Below, piece after piece: positions 9,649 to 19,671 of a stretch of DNA of 64,000 nucleotides (positions within the stretch are counted from its first letter, which is position 1; every line of letters begins with the position of its first letter). The translations under genes and the position numbers were made by a program. The DNA is taken from assembly GCA_903970465.1 (NCBI GenBank), contig CAJCIO010000120.1, forward strand, positions 1-64,000. Reading direction: 5' to 3'. The notes beneath the pieces were generated by a model that ran no database searches, had not been told where the DNA came from, and was given only the letters and a program-made list of their open reading frames with translations. The stretch comes from Gammaproteobacteria bacterium. GTDB taxonomy: Bacteria > Pseudomonadota > Gammaproteobacteria > Pseudomonadales > Pseudomonadaceae.

Positions 9649-11325
9649 ATGTCGCAGCGCGATGATTCGGATAAACGCCACAGCCTGTTCAACCCCACGC
9701 GGCGCCAGGCTTTAGCGATGGCCATTATCGGTGCGGCCGGCTCGATGCTGCCGTTGGGGCGCGCCGGCCAGTCCTTTGCGGCCATGCCGGCCACGGCGAG
9801 CGGGCAGGTCATCATCGGGCTGTCCCAGGAACCGACGGTCTTCAACCCGCACATGCCCCACATCGAAGTGGACGAAGGCATTCACTGGAATGTCTTCGAT
9901 CCGCTGTTCGGGATTTCCCCGAGCGGCGAGTTCGTCCCGGCCCTCGCGGTGGAAGTCCCGACCGTGGCCAATGGCGGCATTTCGGCCGATGGCTTGCAGT
10001 GGAAGGTCAAGCTGCGCAACGACGTCAAATGGCACGATGGCAGGCCCTTTACCGCCGAGGACGTGAAATACACCCTAGAGCTGATCGTGTCGCCGACATT
10101 TCGCAGCGGGCGCCGCGCCGGGCATGATCTGGTCCGCGATATCACCGTGGTTTCGCCCGAGGAAATCCACTGGCGCATGGAAAAATCCTACGCCCCTTAC
10201 GCGTCGATTCTGTCCTGGACGTTCATGGTGCCCAAACACGTGCTGTCGGCCGCCACCGATGTCAACAGTGCACCCTTCAACAATGCGCCCATCGGCACCG
10301 GGCCGTTCAAATGGGCCAGCCGCGTGGCCGGCGATCATATCCAGCTCAAGGCCAACCCGGATTACTACGGCACCGTGGCGAAGATCGACAGCGTGATTTT
10401 CAAGTATATCCCTGATCTGACCGTGCTCTACACCCAGTTCAAGACCGGTGATATCGACGTCACCGCCATGCAAGGCATCTCCCCGGATCACTATGAAGAA
10501 GCCAAGGGCCTGGCCGAGCGCAATGTGGTGATTCTGCCGGTGGCGACGGTCGAATCGCTGGCGTTGAACATGGAACGCCCGCAGTTCAAGGATCCGGCGG
10601 TGCGCAAGGCGCTGTACCTGGCCATCGACAAGAAAACCATCATCGACGAGCTGTACTACGGCCTGGTGCTGCCCACCGAAACCTACATGCCGCAGCAATC
10701 GGCGTATTACAACCCCAACCTGCCCAAGCAGAGTTTCAATATCGATGAAGCCAACAAGATTCTTGACCAGGCCGGTTGGAAGCCCGGGGCCGGGGGGATT
10801 CGGGAAAAGGCCGGGGTACGTTTGTCTTTCACCAACTCGACCACTGCCGGCAACCAGATCCGCGAGCAGGCGCAGCAATTCATCCAGCAGACCTGGCTGT
10901 CCATCGGCGTCGAGATGAAGATTTCCAACCTGCCGCCAGCGGTCATGTGGGGCGACTACTGGATGCAGTCCAAATTCGATTCGGTGGTGGTGGGCATCAA
11001 CTTCCTCACCGGCGCCGATCCGGATACCCGCGATTACTTTGGCTCGACCTCGATCAGCGCCAAGGGCGGCGCCGGGCAGAACACCACGCAGTACAGCAAC
11101 GCCAAGGTCGATGAGCTGCTGGCGCAAGGCGCCTCCTTGCAGGACGTGGCGCAGCGCAAGGCCGTGTACGCGCAGGTGCAAGGCATCATCCGTGAGGACC
11201 TGCCGATTTTGCCGCTGTTTCAGTACACCTATGTGCGTGGCTATAAATCGAAACTCAAAGGCTTTGCCGGCAACATCAACCTGCGCATCGAACCGTGGAA
11301 CGTGAACACCTGGTCCTGGACCTGA
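9649..11325 (+). CDS. Oligopeptide-type ABC transporter substrate-binding protein, Tat signal
   Basis: A 558-residue SBP_bac_5 protein. The N-terminus has a twin-arginine-like motif (NPTRRQALAM) and a hydrophobic stretch ending near QSFAAMPATA. Typical family segments are LRNDVKWHDGRPFTAEDVKY and TGPFKWASRVAGD. It lies 128 bases after the oxidase gene and begins a five-gene transporter set. It differs clearly from the binding protein at 2496-4067, so the two transporters probably take different ligands. Confidence 0.93.
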   Translation: MSQRDDSDKRHSLFNPTRRQALAMAIIGAAGSMLPLGRAGQSFAAMPATASGQVIIGLSQEPTVFNPHMPHIEVDEGIHWNVFDPLFGISPSGEFVPALAVEVPTVANGGISADGLQWKVKLRNDVKWHDGRPFTAEDVKYTLELIVSPTFRSGRRAGHDLVRDITVVSPEEIHWRMEKSYAPYASILSWTFMVPKHVLSAATDVNSAPFNNAPIGTGPFKWASRVAGDHIQLKANPDYYGTVAKIDSVIFKYIPDLTVLYTQFKTGDIDVTAMQGISPDHYEEAKGLAERNVVILPVATVESLALNMERPQFKDPAVRKALYLAIDKKTIIDELYYGLVLPTETYMPQQSAYYNPNLPKQSFNIDEANKILDQAGWKPGAGGIREKAGVRLSFTNSTTAGNQIREQAQQFIQQTWLSIGVEMKISNLPPAVMWGDYWMQSKFDSVVVGINFLTGADPDTRDYFGSTSISAKGGAGQNTTQYSNAKVDELLAQGASLQDVAQRKAVYAQVQGIIREDLPILPLFQYTYVRGYKSKLKGFAGNINLRIEPWNVNTWSWT

Positions 11326-11385
11326 TCGCTCGTCAGCGCCCGGCACGTTTGCCGGGTGTGGTTCTGCTTTCAGAAGGAACACGCC

Positions 11386-12336
11386 ATGCCTCGATACATC
11401 CTCAACCGCCTGGGCCAGAGCGCAATCGTACTGGTGCTGGTGTCACTGATCGGCTTTGTGGTGCTCAACCTGGCACCCGGCGGACCGATGTCGCAGTTCG
11501 CCCTCAACCCCGGCATGAGCCAGGCCGAACTTGATCGCATCGCCGCGCAGATGGGCCTCGATCGGCCGCTGATGGTGCAGTACGTCGAATGGTTCACGCG
11601 CCTGTTCATCGGCGACTGGGGTCACTCGTTTCGCGATGGCAGGCCGGTGCTCAGCGTGATCGCCGGTCATCTGCCGGCCACGCTGCTGTTGATGGGCACG
11701 GCCACAGTGCTGTCGGTCATCGTCGGCACCTGGGTCGGAGTGCTGGGCGCGGTGCGGCGCTATTCGGTATTCGACACGCTGGCCACGGTAGGGGCGATGG
11801 TGGCGTTGTCGATCCCGACGTTCTGGTTCGGGCTGGTGGCGATCTTCCTGTTTTCACTGCACCTGGGTTGGCTGCCGGCGGGCAACATGTACACCATCGG
11901 CGACCAGTCGGTGGGCGACTACGCGATCCACCTGATTCTGCCCGTGGCCGTCCTGGCGTTGGTCAACGTCGCGATCTGGAGCCGCTACATGCGCTCGGCG
12001 ACCCTGGACGTCATCGATCAGGATTTCGTGCGCACCGCCCGGGCCAAAGGCTTGCCCTACCGGCGGGTACTCACCCATCACGTGATCCGCAACGCGCTAC
12101 TGCCGATGATCACCCTCGCCGGGTTGCAGATCCCGACCATTCTGGGCGGGGCGCTGGTGACTGAAACGGTGTTCACCTGGCCGGGCATGGGCCGCCTGTT
12201 TCTCGACAGCCTGGGGTACAGCGATTACCCGGTGATCATGGGCATTCTTATGTTCTCGGCCATCCTCGTGCTGCTTGGCAATCTGCTTGCCGATCTGCTG
12301 GTGGGTGTCGCCGATCCACGCGTCCGACTCGGCTAA
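11386..12336 (+). CDS. Oligopeptide-type ABC transporter permease (DppB family)
   Basis: A 316-residue membrane protein. The ATG at 11386 is chosen because it follows AGAAGGAAC at suitable spacing and starts the conserved MPRYILNRLGQS; an in-frame ATG at 11356 would lie before that ribosome binding site. It contains the DppB periplasmic region (APGGPMSQFALNPGMSQAE) and the EAA loop (RAKGLPYRRVLTHHVIRN). It forms the channel together with the next gene. Confidence 0.93.
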   Translation: MPRYILNRLGQSAIVLVLVSLIGFVVLNLAPGGPMSQFALNPGMSQAELDRIAAQMGLDRPLMVQYVEWFTRLFIGDWGHSFRDGRPVLSVIAGHLPATLLLMGTATVLSVIVGTWVGVLGAVRRYSVFDTLATVGAMVALSIPTFWFGLVAIFLFSLHLGWLPAGNMYTIGDQSVGDYAIHLILPVAVLALVNVAIWSRYMRSATLDVIDQDFVRTARAKGLPYRRVLTHHVIRNALLPMITLAGLQIPTILGGALVTETVFTWPGMGRLFLDSLGYSDYPVIMGILMFSAILVLLGNLLADLLVGVADPRVRLG

Positions 12337-12349
12337 GGGAGCACTGCAC

Positions 12350-13234
12350 ATGACCACGGCGACTTATCTGCGCTCGTCTGCCCGCCTGAGCTGGTTGAGC
12401 AACCCGACGCTGGCGCGTTTCATGCGCCACAAACTGGCGGTGCTGGGCGTGGTGATGATCACGTTGTTGGTGCTCGCCTGCGTGTTCGGGCCCTCGGTTT
12501 TGCACTACAACGACCTGTCCATCGACATCCGCAACCGCTTTTCGCCACCGTTGACCGGCAACCATTATCTGGGCACCGACGCCCTCGGGCGCGATACGGC
12601 GGCGCGCTTGCTGAACGCCGGGCGGATCTCCCTGACCGTAGGGTTTTTCGCCATGCTGATCAGCACGGTGATCGGCACCCTGATCGGCGTGGTCGCCGGT
12701 TACTATCGAGGCTGGATCGGCGCGACGCTGATGCGTTTCGTCGATGCCTTTCTGTCATTCCCCAGCGTGTTTCTGGTGCTGGTGCTGGCCGCCTTCATCA
12801 AGCCCAGCCCGTTGATGATCACCCTGATCATCGCGGTGACCAGTTGGATGGAAATCTCGCGCATCGTCGAGGCCGAGATTCGTTCGTTGCGCGAGCGTGA
12901 TTTCACCCTGGCAGCGCGCATGGTGGGCGCCAGCCATCGGTGGATCATGTTTCGTGAACTGGTGCCGAACGCCATCGGCCCCATCATCGTCGCCGCAACC
13001 CTGACCATCGCCAACGCGATTCTGCTCGAGGCCTATATCAGCTTTCTCGGCTACGGCATTCAGCCGCCGCTGCCGAGCTGGGGCAACATGCTCAACGCCG
13101 CGCAGCAATACCTGGGCAAAGCACCATGGCTGGCGATCATTCCCGGCCTGGCGATCACCTTGGCGGTGACCAGCTTCAACTTTATCGGTGACGGCCTGCG
13201 CGATGCGCTGGACGGCAGGAGCGACCTGAAATGA
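12350..13234 (+). CDS. Oligopeptide-type ABC transporter permease (DppC family)
   Basis: A 294-residue membrane protein from the ATG at 12350 (MTTATYLRSSARLSW), preceded by AAGGGAG. LGTDALGRDTAARLL and the EAA loop (ARMVGASHRWIMFRELVPN) identify a DppC-type permease. An in-frame ATG at 12275 would lie inside the DppB gene. The gene overlaps the following ATPase gene by 4 bases (ATGA). Confidence 0.93.
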   Translation: MTTATYLRSSARLSWLSNPTLARFMRHKLAVLGVVMITLLVLACVFGPSVLHYNDLSIDIRNRFSPPLTGNHYLGTDALGRDTAARLLNAGRISLTVGFFAMLISTVIGTLIGVVAGYYRGWIGATLMRFVDAFLSFPSVFLVLVLAAFIKPSPLMITLIIAVTSWMEISRIVEAEIRSLRERDFTLAARMVGASHRWIMFRELVPNAIGPIIVAATLTIANAILLEAYISFLGYGIQPPLPSWGNMLNAAQQYLGKAPWLAIIPGLAITLAVTSFNFIGDGLRDALDGRSDLK

Positions 13235-14268
13235 GGGCAGATGAAAAGATCGTCGTCAGCCATCTCAGCGTCGCCTTTCGGCGGGGCAGCGGTTATGTGC
13301 CGGTGGTGCACGACATCAACTTCAGCATCCGCGCCGGCGAGACCTTGGCTCTGGTCGGCGAGAGCGGTTCGGGCAAGAGCGTGACCAGCCTGGCGATGAT
13401 GAAACTGCTGGCGCCAGCGCCCAGGACGCGCATCGAAGGCAGCGCTGTGGTGGCTGACAGCAACGGCCATCCGATCGATCTGGTGGCGATGAGCGAACAG
13501 CAGATGCGCCATGTGCGCGGCAACCGGGTGGCGATGATCTTCCAGGAGCCGTTGACCTCGCTGAACCCGGTGCACAGGATCGGCGATCAGATCGCCGAGG
13601 CCATTCGCTTTCACGAGCACCTGAGCAAAGCGCAGGCGCGGGCCCGAGCGCTGGCCTTGCTGGAGCAGGTCGGTATTTCCGAGCCGGTGCGGCGCATGGA
13701 GAGCTTCCCCCATGAACTGTCCGGCGGCATGCGCCAGCGGGTGATGATCGCCATTGCCTTGGCCATGGAGCCTGACGTGCTGATCGCCGACGAGCCGACC
13801 ACGGCACTGGACGTCACGGTGCAAGCGCAGATCCTTGATCTGCTGCGCACTCTGCAAAAAAAGAATGGCATGGCGATTTTGTTCATCACCCACAATTTCG
13901 GGGTGGTGGCGGAAATCGCCGATCGAGTCATGGTCATGTATGCCGGTCGCATCGTCGAGCAGGGCAGTGTCACTCAGGTGCTCGCGTCGCCGCGCATGCC
14001 CTACACCCGTGGCCTGCTGGCCGCCGTACCGCGCTTCGAGCACGCCGGGCTGGGGCAGAGCGAGCTGGGGACGATCCCGGGGTTTGTCCCCGACCCGTCG
14101 GCGCCGCCCAGCGGATGTGCGTTTCATCCACGTTGCGCCTTCAGCATCGCCGGGCGTTGCGACACGCTGGCCCCGGCGTTCGAGGAGGTGGCGCACGGTC
14201 ACCAATTGCGTTGTGTGCGCTGGCAGGAGTTGCCTGCCGGCATCGAGTCTGCCCAAGGAGGCGCGTGA
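13231..14268 (+). CDS. Oligopeptide-type ABC transporter ATP-binding protein (DppD family)
   Basis: A 345-residue ATPase with Walker A GESGSGKS, signature LSGGMRQR, Walker [13 protein letters not shown] and H-loop FITHNFGVV. The C-terminal oligopeptide/dipeptide extension carries the Cys pattern ([11 protein letters not shown]) that often ligates an iron-sulfur cluster in DppD proteins. It overlaps its neighbours on both sides (ATGA upstream, TGATG downstream), showing tight coupling. Confidence 0.94.
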   Translation: MRADEKIVVSHLSVAFRRGSGYVPVVHDINFSIRAGETLALVGESGSGKSVTSLAMMKLLAPAPRTRIEGSAVVADSNGHPIDLVAMSEQQMRHVRGNRVAMIFQEPLTSLNPVHRIGDQIAEAIRFHEHLSKAQARARALALLEQVGISEPVRRMESFPHELSGGMRQRVMIAIALAMEPDVLIADEPTTALDVTVQAQILDLLRTLQKKNGMAILFITHNFGVVAEIADRVMVMYAGRIVEQGSVTQVLASPRMPYTRGLLAAVPRFEHAGLGQSELGTIPGFVPDPSAPPSGCAFHPRCAFSIAGRCDTLAPAFEEVAHGHQLRCVRWQELPAGIESAQGGA

Positions 14269-15326
14269 TGAAGCAGCCGCCCTTGATCGAGGCCATCGGC
14301 CTGAAAAAGTACTTCCCTGTGCGCAAGAAGCTGTTCGTCAACAGCCGCGGGCGCGATGACAATCTGGTGCGCGCCGTGGATGGCGTCGACCTGTCCATCG
14401 CCAGGGGTGAGGTGCTGGGGCTGGTCGGCGAGAGCGGCTCGGGCAAGAGCACCCTTGGGCGCAGCCTGATGATGCTCGATCCGCCGACGGATGGGCATGT
14501 GGTGTTCGACAATACCGAAATCACGCCCTTCAACGACCGCTTGCTCAAGCCCTATCGCAAGCGCATGCAGATGGTCTTCCAGGACCCTTACGGCTCGCTG
14601 AACCCGCGCATGACCATCGGCGAGATTCTCGCCATGCCGCTGCGTTTTCACGCCAAGGACCTGGACGCCCAGGCACGCCGCCACAAGGCCGAAGAGGCGC
14701 TGCACACCGTGGGCTTGCCGGCGCAGTACCTGGACCGCTATCCCCACGAGTTTTCCGGTGGCCAGCGCCAGCGCATCGGCATCGCCCGCGCCTTGACCCT
14801 GGAGCCGGAGTTCATCATGGCCGATGAACCGGTGTCGGCGCTCGACGTGTCGGTGCAGGCGCAGGTGCTCAATCTGTTTTCGCGCATCCGCCAGCAAATG
14901 AACCTGACGATGCTGTTCGTCACCCACGACCTGGCCGTGGTCGGGCATATCGCCGACCGTGTGGCGGTGATGTACCTGGGGCGCATCGTTGAAGTGGCAC
15001 CCACCCGCGAGCTGTTCAGCCACCCGCGCCATCCCTATACCGAGGCGCTGATGTCGGCGATCCCGATGCCGAACCCTGGGCAAAGGCGCCAGCGCATCGT
15101 CTTGCAGGGCGATATTCCCAGCCCGATTTCACCGCCCTCCGGATGCGCCTTTCACACCCGCTGCCCTTATGTGCTGCCCGCGTGCAGTCAGGCGCGACCG
15201 GCGCTGCGCATGATCGGCCCCGAGCACGCCACGGCCTGCATCCGTGATGATCTTTCGCTGATCTCGCCCCTGCATGAACAACGCGAGACGCTCTGTGAAC
15301 CCCCGCGCCGGGAGAGTGCGGTATGA
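14268..15326 (+). CDS. Oligopeptide-type ABC transporter ATP-binding protein (DppF family)
   Basis: A 352-residue ATPase starting [20 protein letters not shown]; the start is fixed by the TGATG overlap and an upstream AAGGAG. Walker A is GESGSGKS, the signature FSGGQRQR, Walker B FIMADEPVSALD, and the C-terminal extension has SGCAFHTRCPY. With DppD it makes the heterodimeric motor of the importer. It is the last gene of the IclR-linked unit. Confidence 0.94.
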   Translation: MKQPPLIEAIGLKKYFPVRKKLFVNSRGRDDNLVRAVDGVDLSIARGEVLGLVGESGSGKSTLGRSLMMLDPPTDGHVVFDNTEITPFNDRLLKPYRKRMQMVFQDPYGSLNPRMTIGEILAMPLRFHAKDLDAQARRHKAEEALHTVGLPAQYLDRYPHEFSGGQRQRIGIARALTLEPEFIMADEPVSALDVSVQAQVLNLFSRIRQQMNLTMLFVTHDLAVVGHIADRVAVMYLGRIVEVAPTRELFSHPRHPYTEALMSAIPMPNPGQRRQRIVLQGDIPSPISPPSGCAFHTRCPYVLPACSQARPALRMIGPEHATACIRDDLSLISPLHEQRETLCEPPRRESAV

Positions 15327-15650
15327 GGTTCTCGGCGTTCGATACAGGGTATGGATTATCCCGAACTGGGTTTCGGCGCGATCAGTGCGGACGAAATTCA
15401 GCGCCTCTCGTTGACCACCATCGCTCATGAGTTCGGCGAGGTGACCACCACGGCGACATCATTGAGCGTTTGCGTGGTTGCTGAACTTGGGCCTGGCAAC
15501 GCAGTATGTCGGGATGTTGCAGGTTGAAAGCTGGGCTTCATTGTTGTTAGGATGCGCGCAGACATCGCGCCAATCGGCGCTTTGCGTAAGCGTTAACGTC
15601 AACCAACGCACACTCGGGATATTTCTATCCCTTTGTTGTGCGTGGGTAAA
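15327..15650. other. Intergenic stretch, no convincing gene
   Basis: 324 bases between the DppF-type gene and the MFS gene. A 58-codon frame from the ATG at 15351 (MDYPELGFGAISADEIQRL) has no good ribosome binding site and no family I recognise; it could be the relic of an older gene. The distal half is more AT-rich and probably contains the promoter of the MFS gene. Confidence 0.4.
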
Positions 15651-16847
15651 ATGTCGAATCCCTCCTCGGCCGTTCGTGTCGAAAAATCCGTTTTTGCTTC
15701 ATCCCTGCTGTTTGGCATCTTGCTGATAGCAGCCAACCTGCGGGCTCCCATTACCTCGGTCGGCCCGGTGTTGGCGCAGGTGCAGGGCTATTTCAACCTG
15801 AGCCCGACAGCCGCTGGGCTGCTCAATGCATTGCCCCTGCTGATATTTGCTGGTGCCTCGCCATTGGCGCCTTGGCTGACCCGGCGGGTGGGGCTCGAAC
15901 AGGCATTGTTGGGCGCCATGGTCATGGTTGCCGTTGGCTGTCTGGCGCGCTCCACGGGCCTGTACAGCGGTCTGTGGCTAGGAACACTGTTGATCGCAGG
16001 GGGCATCGCTATTGCCAATGTCCTCGTCGTACCGCTGGTCAAGCGCGACTTCCCCGGCCATACCGCGTTATGCGTCGGGCTGTATGCCGCCACCATGGCA
16101 CTGATGGCCGCGCTGGCCAGTGGGCTGGCGGCGCCGTTGTCGACGCTGTCGGCCTATGCCTGGCAGCTTTCGCTGGGTATCTGGTGCGTGCTTGCGCTGA
16201 TCGCTGCGGCGTGCTGGTGGCCCCACGTCAAGGGCGCGCGTTCGGTCGTCGCGGCCCCGGCGCCTGCGGGGCACAGCACGGTGTGGCGCAGCGGTATCGC
16301 CTGGCAGGTATCGATGTTCATGGCGTTGCAGACGGTAACGTTCTACACCTTGATCGACTGGTTCCCGGCGATGGCAGCGTCTTCAGGCATCGGGGCGACC
16401 GAGGCGGGGGGTTACCTGTTTGCATACCAAGCCGTTGCCGTCGTGGCCAACCTGGCGACTTCGGTGGCGATCAAGCGCTTGCGCGATCAACGCCTGCTGG
16501 GCTTTCTGTGCTCCATGGCGATTGTGATCGGCGTGCTGGGTCTGCTGGAGGCGCCAGCGATGTCGCTTGTGTGGCTGTTGTTCGCTGGCGTCGGGGCGGG
16601 TATGTCGATGGTGACTTGCCTCAGCCTGTTTGGCCTGCGCGCGCGCGATCATCACCAGGCAAGTTCGTTGTCGGCGATGGGGCAGTGTGTGGGGTACGGG
16701 CTTGGGGCCAGCGGCCCGTTTCTCGCCGGATGGTTGCACGGGCTGACTGCAAGCTGGCAGCCGCCGCTGGTGGTCTTGCTGGTCGCCGCGTGCTTGCAGG
16801 TCGTGTTTGCGGTGCTGGCAGGGCGCAAACGGTACGTGGACCAATAA
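15651..16847 (+). CDS. MFS transporter, CynX/NimT (cyanate permease-like) family
   Basis: About 398 residues with around 12 hydrophobic segments. The sequence NLRAPITSVGPVLAQVQ after the first helix is a hallmark of the CynX/NimT group. The ATG at 15651 (MSNPSSAVRVEKS) is chosen over an in-frame ATG at 15633; neither has a strong ribosome binding site. Substrates in this family include cyanate, 2-nitroimidazole and other small anions, so the cargo here is not assigned. It converges on the LysR gene at 16875. Confidence 0.88.
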   Translation: MSNPSSAVRVEKSVFASSLLFGILLIAANLRAPITSVGPVLAQVQGYFNLSPTAAGLLNALPLLIFAGASPLAPWLTRRVGLEQALLGAMVMVAVGCLARSTGLYSGLWLGTLLIAGGIAIANVLVVPLVKRDFPGHTALCVGLYAATMALMAALASGLAAPLSTLSAYAWQLSLGIWCVLALIAAACWWPHVKGARSVVAAPAPAGHSTVWRSGIAWQVSMFMALQTVTFYTLIDWFPAMAASSGIGATEAGGYLFAYQAVAVVANLATSVAIKRLRDQRLLGFLCSMAIVIGVLGLLEAPAMSLVWLLFAGVGAGMSMVTCLSLFGLRARDHHQASSLSAMGQCVGYGLGASGPFLAGWLHGLTASWQPPLVVLLVAACLQVVFAVLAGRKRYVDQ

Positions 16848-16874
16848 GTTTCGTAGCCATCGGTCTGAAGCGCA

Positions 16875-17771
16875 TCAATAGCCCGTGCCACGCAACGCCG
16901 CGATCACCAGCCGCACGGCCATCGACGACTGCCGGCGCGTCGCGTAGTAGGCATGGGTCCCGGTGAACGTCGGAAACCAGTCCTCCAGTACCCAGCTCAA
17001 TCGCCCTGCCTGTACATGGGCTTCGACAAGGGGCTGGGGCAGGTAGGCCAGGCCGAAACCCTGCAACGCCGCATCGAGCATCTGATAGGCATTGTTGAAC
17101 ACCAGTTGGCCGCTGACCTTCACTTCGATGCTTTGCCTGCCCTTGCTCAGTTCCCACGCCATCAGGGCGTCTTTGGTCGGTAGCCTCAAGTTGATGCAGT
17201 TGTGCGCCGTCAGATCATGGGGCGATTGCGGTGCCGGGCGTTCACGCAGGTAAGCCGGTGATCCGACGATCGCCATGGTTTCATCCGGCGCGATTCGCAC
17301 TGCGATCATGTCCTTTTCTACCTGATCGCCCAGACGAATCCCGATATCGAACCGCTCCGCGACGATGTTCGACAAGCCGTAGTCATTGATCAGCTCGATA
17401 CGCAACTCGGGGTGCTCGCGCAGCAAGCCTTGCAGCTTGGGCCACACATATTGGTTCGCGGAGTAGTCGGTGGCGGTAATGCGCACGGTGCCGACCGGTT
17501 TTTCGCGCAGTTCGGCCACGGCCAGTAACTCGGCTTCGATTTCTTCAAGCTTGGGCGCCACCGAGTCGAGCAGCCGCTGGCCCGCCTCGGTGGTGGAAAC
17601 GCTACGGGTGGTGCGGGTAAGCAGGAGCATGCCGAGTTGGGTTTCGAGTGCTGTGACTGTTCTGCTCAGCGATGACTGGGAAACGCCCAGCTGTGCGGCG
17701 GCCTTGGTGAAGCTGCGCGCACGGGCGACCGTCAGCAAGGCAACGAGGTGGTTCAGATCAGGGATGGGCAT
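16875..17771 (-). CDS. LysR family transcriptional regulator
   Basis: A 298-residue regulator. Residues 1-65 are the LysR winged HTH (NHLVALLTVARARSFTKAAA, then LGVSQSSLSRTVTALE), and the rest is the periplasmic-binding-like effector domain. The C-terminal features (GIRLGDQVEKDMIAVRI, LAYLPQPLVEAHVQAG) match the group commonly found beside small oxidoreductase or cupin genes. It is divergent from the cupin gene at 17904 and probably controls it. Confidence 0.93.
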   Translation of the reverse strand: MPIPDLNHLVALLTVARARSFTKAAAQLGVSQSSLSRTVTALETQLGMLLLTRTTRSVSTTEAGQRLLDSVAPKLEEIEAELLAVAELREKPVGTVRITATDYSANQYVWPKLQGLLREHPELRIELINDYGLSNIVAERFDIGIRLGDQVEKDMIAVRIAPDETMAIVGSPAYLRERPAPQSPHDLTAHNCINLRLPTKDALMAWELSKGRQSIEVKVSGQLVFNNAYQMLDAALQGFGLAYLPQPLVEAHVQAGRLSWVLEDWFPTFTGTHAYYATRRQSSMAVRLVIAALRGTGY

Positions 17772-17903
17772 TGATGCACCTGTGGATTAGTCTGTGCCAA
17801 TTTTGCCATCTAGTGCCACAGTCTCCAAGGGACTAAATTGCCTGCAGCGGTATTCGATTGGTCCGGTTCACGTGACCAAACCCTACGCGATAGAGAGCAT
17901 CCA

Positions 17904-18332
17904 ATGAGCAATCCAGGCCAGACCATCATCCGCAGCGGTACCAAACCCTCGATCAAGGGCCCGGAAAACTGGTTTACCGGTTCCGTGCGTATCGACAATG
18001 CCTTCCAGCTGGAAGCGCCGGGCCAGGCGACCGGCGCCATTGTGACCTTCGAGCCCGGCGCGCGGACTTTCTGGCATGCACACCCTCAGGGCCAGGTGCT
18101 GGTTATCCTGACCGGAGTGGGTTGGACGCAATGCGAAGGCGGCCCGCGCACCGAAATCCGCGCGGGCGACCTGGTGACCTGCGGTTGTGGCAAGCGCCAT
18201 TGGCATGGCGCGGCGGCGACCACGGCGATGTCGCACTTAGCCGTGACCGAGACCATCGACGGCAAGAACACCGATTGGATGGAGCCAGTGACGGACGAGC
18301 AGTATCAGGCAGGCACGCTCGTTACCGCGTGA
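17904..18332 (+). CDS. Cupin domain protein
   Basis: A 142-residue single-cupin protein starting MSNPGQTIIRSGTKP. The first cupin motif (TFWHAHPQGQVLVILTGVG) and the second (GDLVTCGCGKRHWHGAAA) contain the histidines that normally bind one divalent metal. Proteins of this type are found beside LysR regulators and often act on quinones, aldehydes or hydroxylated compounds, but no reaction can be assigned. An in-frame start at 17838 would run into the shared promoter. Confidence 0.9.
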   Translation: MSNPGQTIIRSGTKPSIKGPENWFTGSVRIDNAFQLEAPGQATGAIVTFEPGARTFWHAHPQGQVLVILTGVGWTQCEGGPRTEIRAGDLVTCGCGKRHWHGAAATTAMSHLAVTETIDGKNTDWMEPVTDEQYQAGTLVTA

Positions 18333-18757
18333 TGCCTTGGGCAATGGACGAGGGTGTTGGTCATCATTATTGATGAATGACCGGTGGCGACCACGATGCC
18401 GGCATCCGTTATGGCGGTACGTTGCCCGCAGACATGACAGGCCGCAATGGCATGGCGCGCTGTTCGGTGCCGCCATAGTCGGGCTGCTTGCTCAGCGCCC
18501 TCTATGGGCCGCTGACCCTCCGATAGATTCGATCTATAGTTCAATCACGAGACTCTTCCCGAGCATCTCACCAGGGACTTGAAGTCGTGTCTGTCTCAAC
18601 GAATATTTGACACGGCTTTCACCGACGCCCCATCCCGTTGTTTCTATCTTCCAGCCCCATGAACTACCCCTCCAAGTAGTTTGTGCGTGCTCGGCATTCC
18701 ACATGGCGCTGAACACTCCACTACATAAAGTTTATCGAACACTCGGGGCCACGCCGC
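18333..18757. other. Intergenic stretch with a weak hairpin after the cupin gene
   Basis: 425 bases with lower GC content than the neighbours and no supported gene. A hairpin with one bulged base (GGTCAT at 18359-18364, ATGACC at 18377-18382) lies 27 bases after the cupin stop and may end that transcript, though it has no T-run. The remainder probably carries the promoter of the histidine phosphatase gene. Confidence 0.35.
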
Positions 18758-19435
18758 ATGAGAGTTGTCAGTCATCCGCCATTACCCCCCCTGAAAACCC
18801 CGCGCCCACGCGCGGGGTATATAAAAACATTCGGGCTGTTGCTACTGATACTGTTTATCGGCGCGCTGGTAGCCGGTTTTGCCGCATTGCCGTTGTCCCC
18901 ACTGGCGCTCAATGATCCCGCCCAGCGGGAGGCAAGTACGTTCAAGGCGCAGTGGCAGGCCGGCAACATCGTGGTCCTGATCAGGCATGCAGAACGCTGT
19001 GATCGCTCCAGCAATACCTGCCTGGGGCCAGCCGACGGTATTACCGTGCCAGGGCGCGAGGAGGCCGGTCGCGTGGGCGCGGCCCTGACCACCTTGGGCA
19101 TGAGCAACAGCGATGTCCTGACCAGCCCGCTGACCCGCACGGTGCAGACGGCTCAGGCGATGTTCAACGCTCCCGGTACCGAGCAGGTCTGGTTGCACGA
19201 GTGTGGCAGCAAGATGGTCGGTGATATCAGCGCCCGCAAGGTCGCCGGGCGCAATCTGGTGCTGGTGACGCACAGCGGTTGCATCAGCGACATTGAGGCG
19301 CAAATGGGCTTCCCTCATGCCAGCGTCGCCGAATACACCAGCGCCTTGGCGGCCACCCTGGGGGCCGATGGACAATTGAAAATATTGGGCGTCATCAATG
19401 CGCAAGACTGGAAAAAATTGATCGCCCGGCAATGA
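18758..19435 (+). CDS. Membrane-anchored histidine phosphatase family protein
   Basis: A 225-residue protein with one N-terminal transmembrane helix (FGLLLLILFIGALVAGF, about residues 26-45) and a histidine-phosphatase domain. The phosphate pocket is VVLIRHAERC, with the second conserved histidine in LVLVTHSGC. The layout resembles Ais/PmrG-type lipopolysaccharide core heptose phosphatases, so a periplasmic role on the cell envelope is possible. No clear ribosome binding site precedes the ATG, so the exact start is uncertain. Confidence 0.82.
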   Translation: MRVVSHPPLPPLKTPRPRAGYIKTFGLLLLILFIGALVAGFAALPLSPLALNDPAQREASTFKAQWQAGNIVVLIRHAERCDRSSNTCLGPADGITVPGREEAGRVGAALTTLGMSNSDVLTSPLTRTVQTAQAMFNAPGTEQVWLHECGSKMVGDISARKVAGRNLVLVTHSGCISDIEAQMGFPHASVAEYTSALAATLGADGQLKILGVINAQDWKKLIARQ

Positions 19436-19671
19436 TCGACAGTATCGCGAAGGCGCTCTAGAGCCCTGTGTGATCAAACCCGTCATGAGCGCTTATAAAT
19501 ACCGAATTGTCTCAAGGGCTCGGGTCGCGACCGCCAGCAAGGAGGGCGGCAGGGTGGCTTGTCGGCCAAAGTAGGATACCGGACAGCAAGGGGATAGAAT
19601 GGGGCGTTTGCGGGTCCTAATATCCTCGGCGGTCATTCAGGCAGCCGGTCTTTTGTCAGTCGGCAGGGCCA

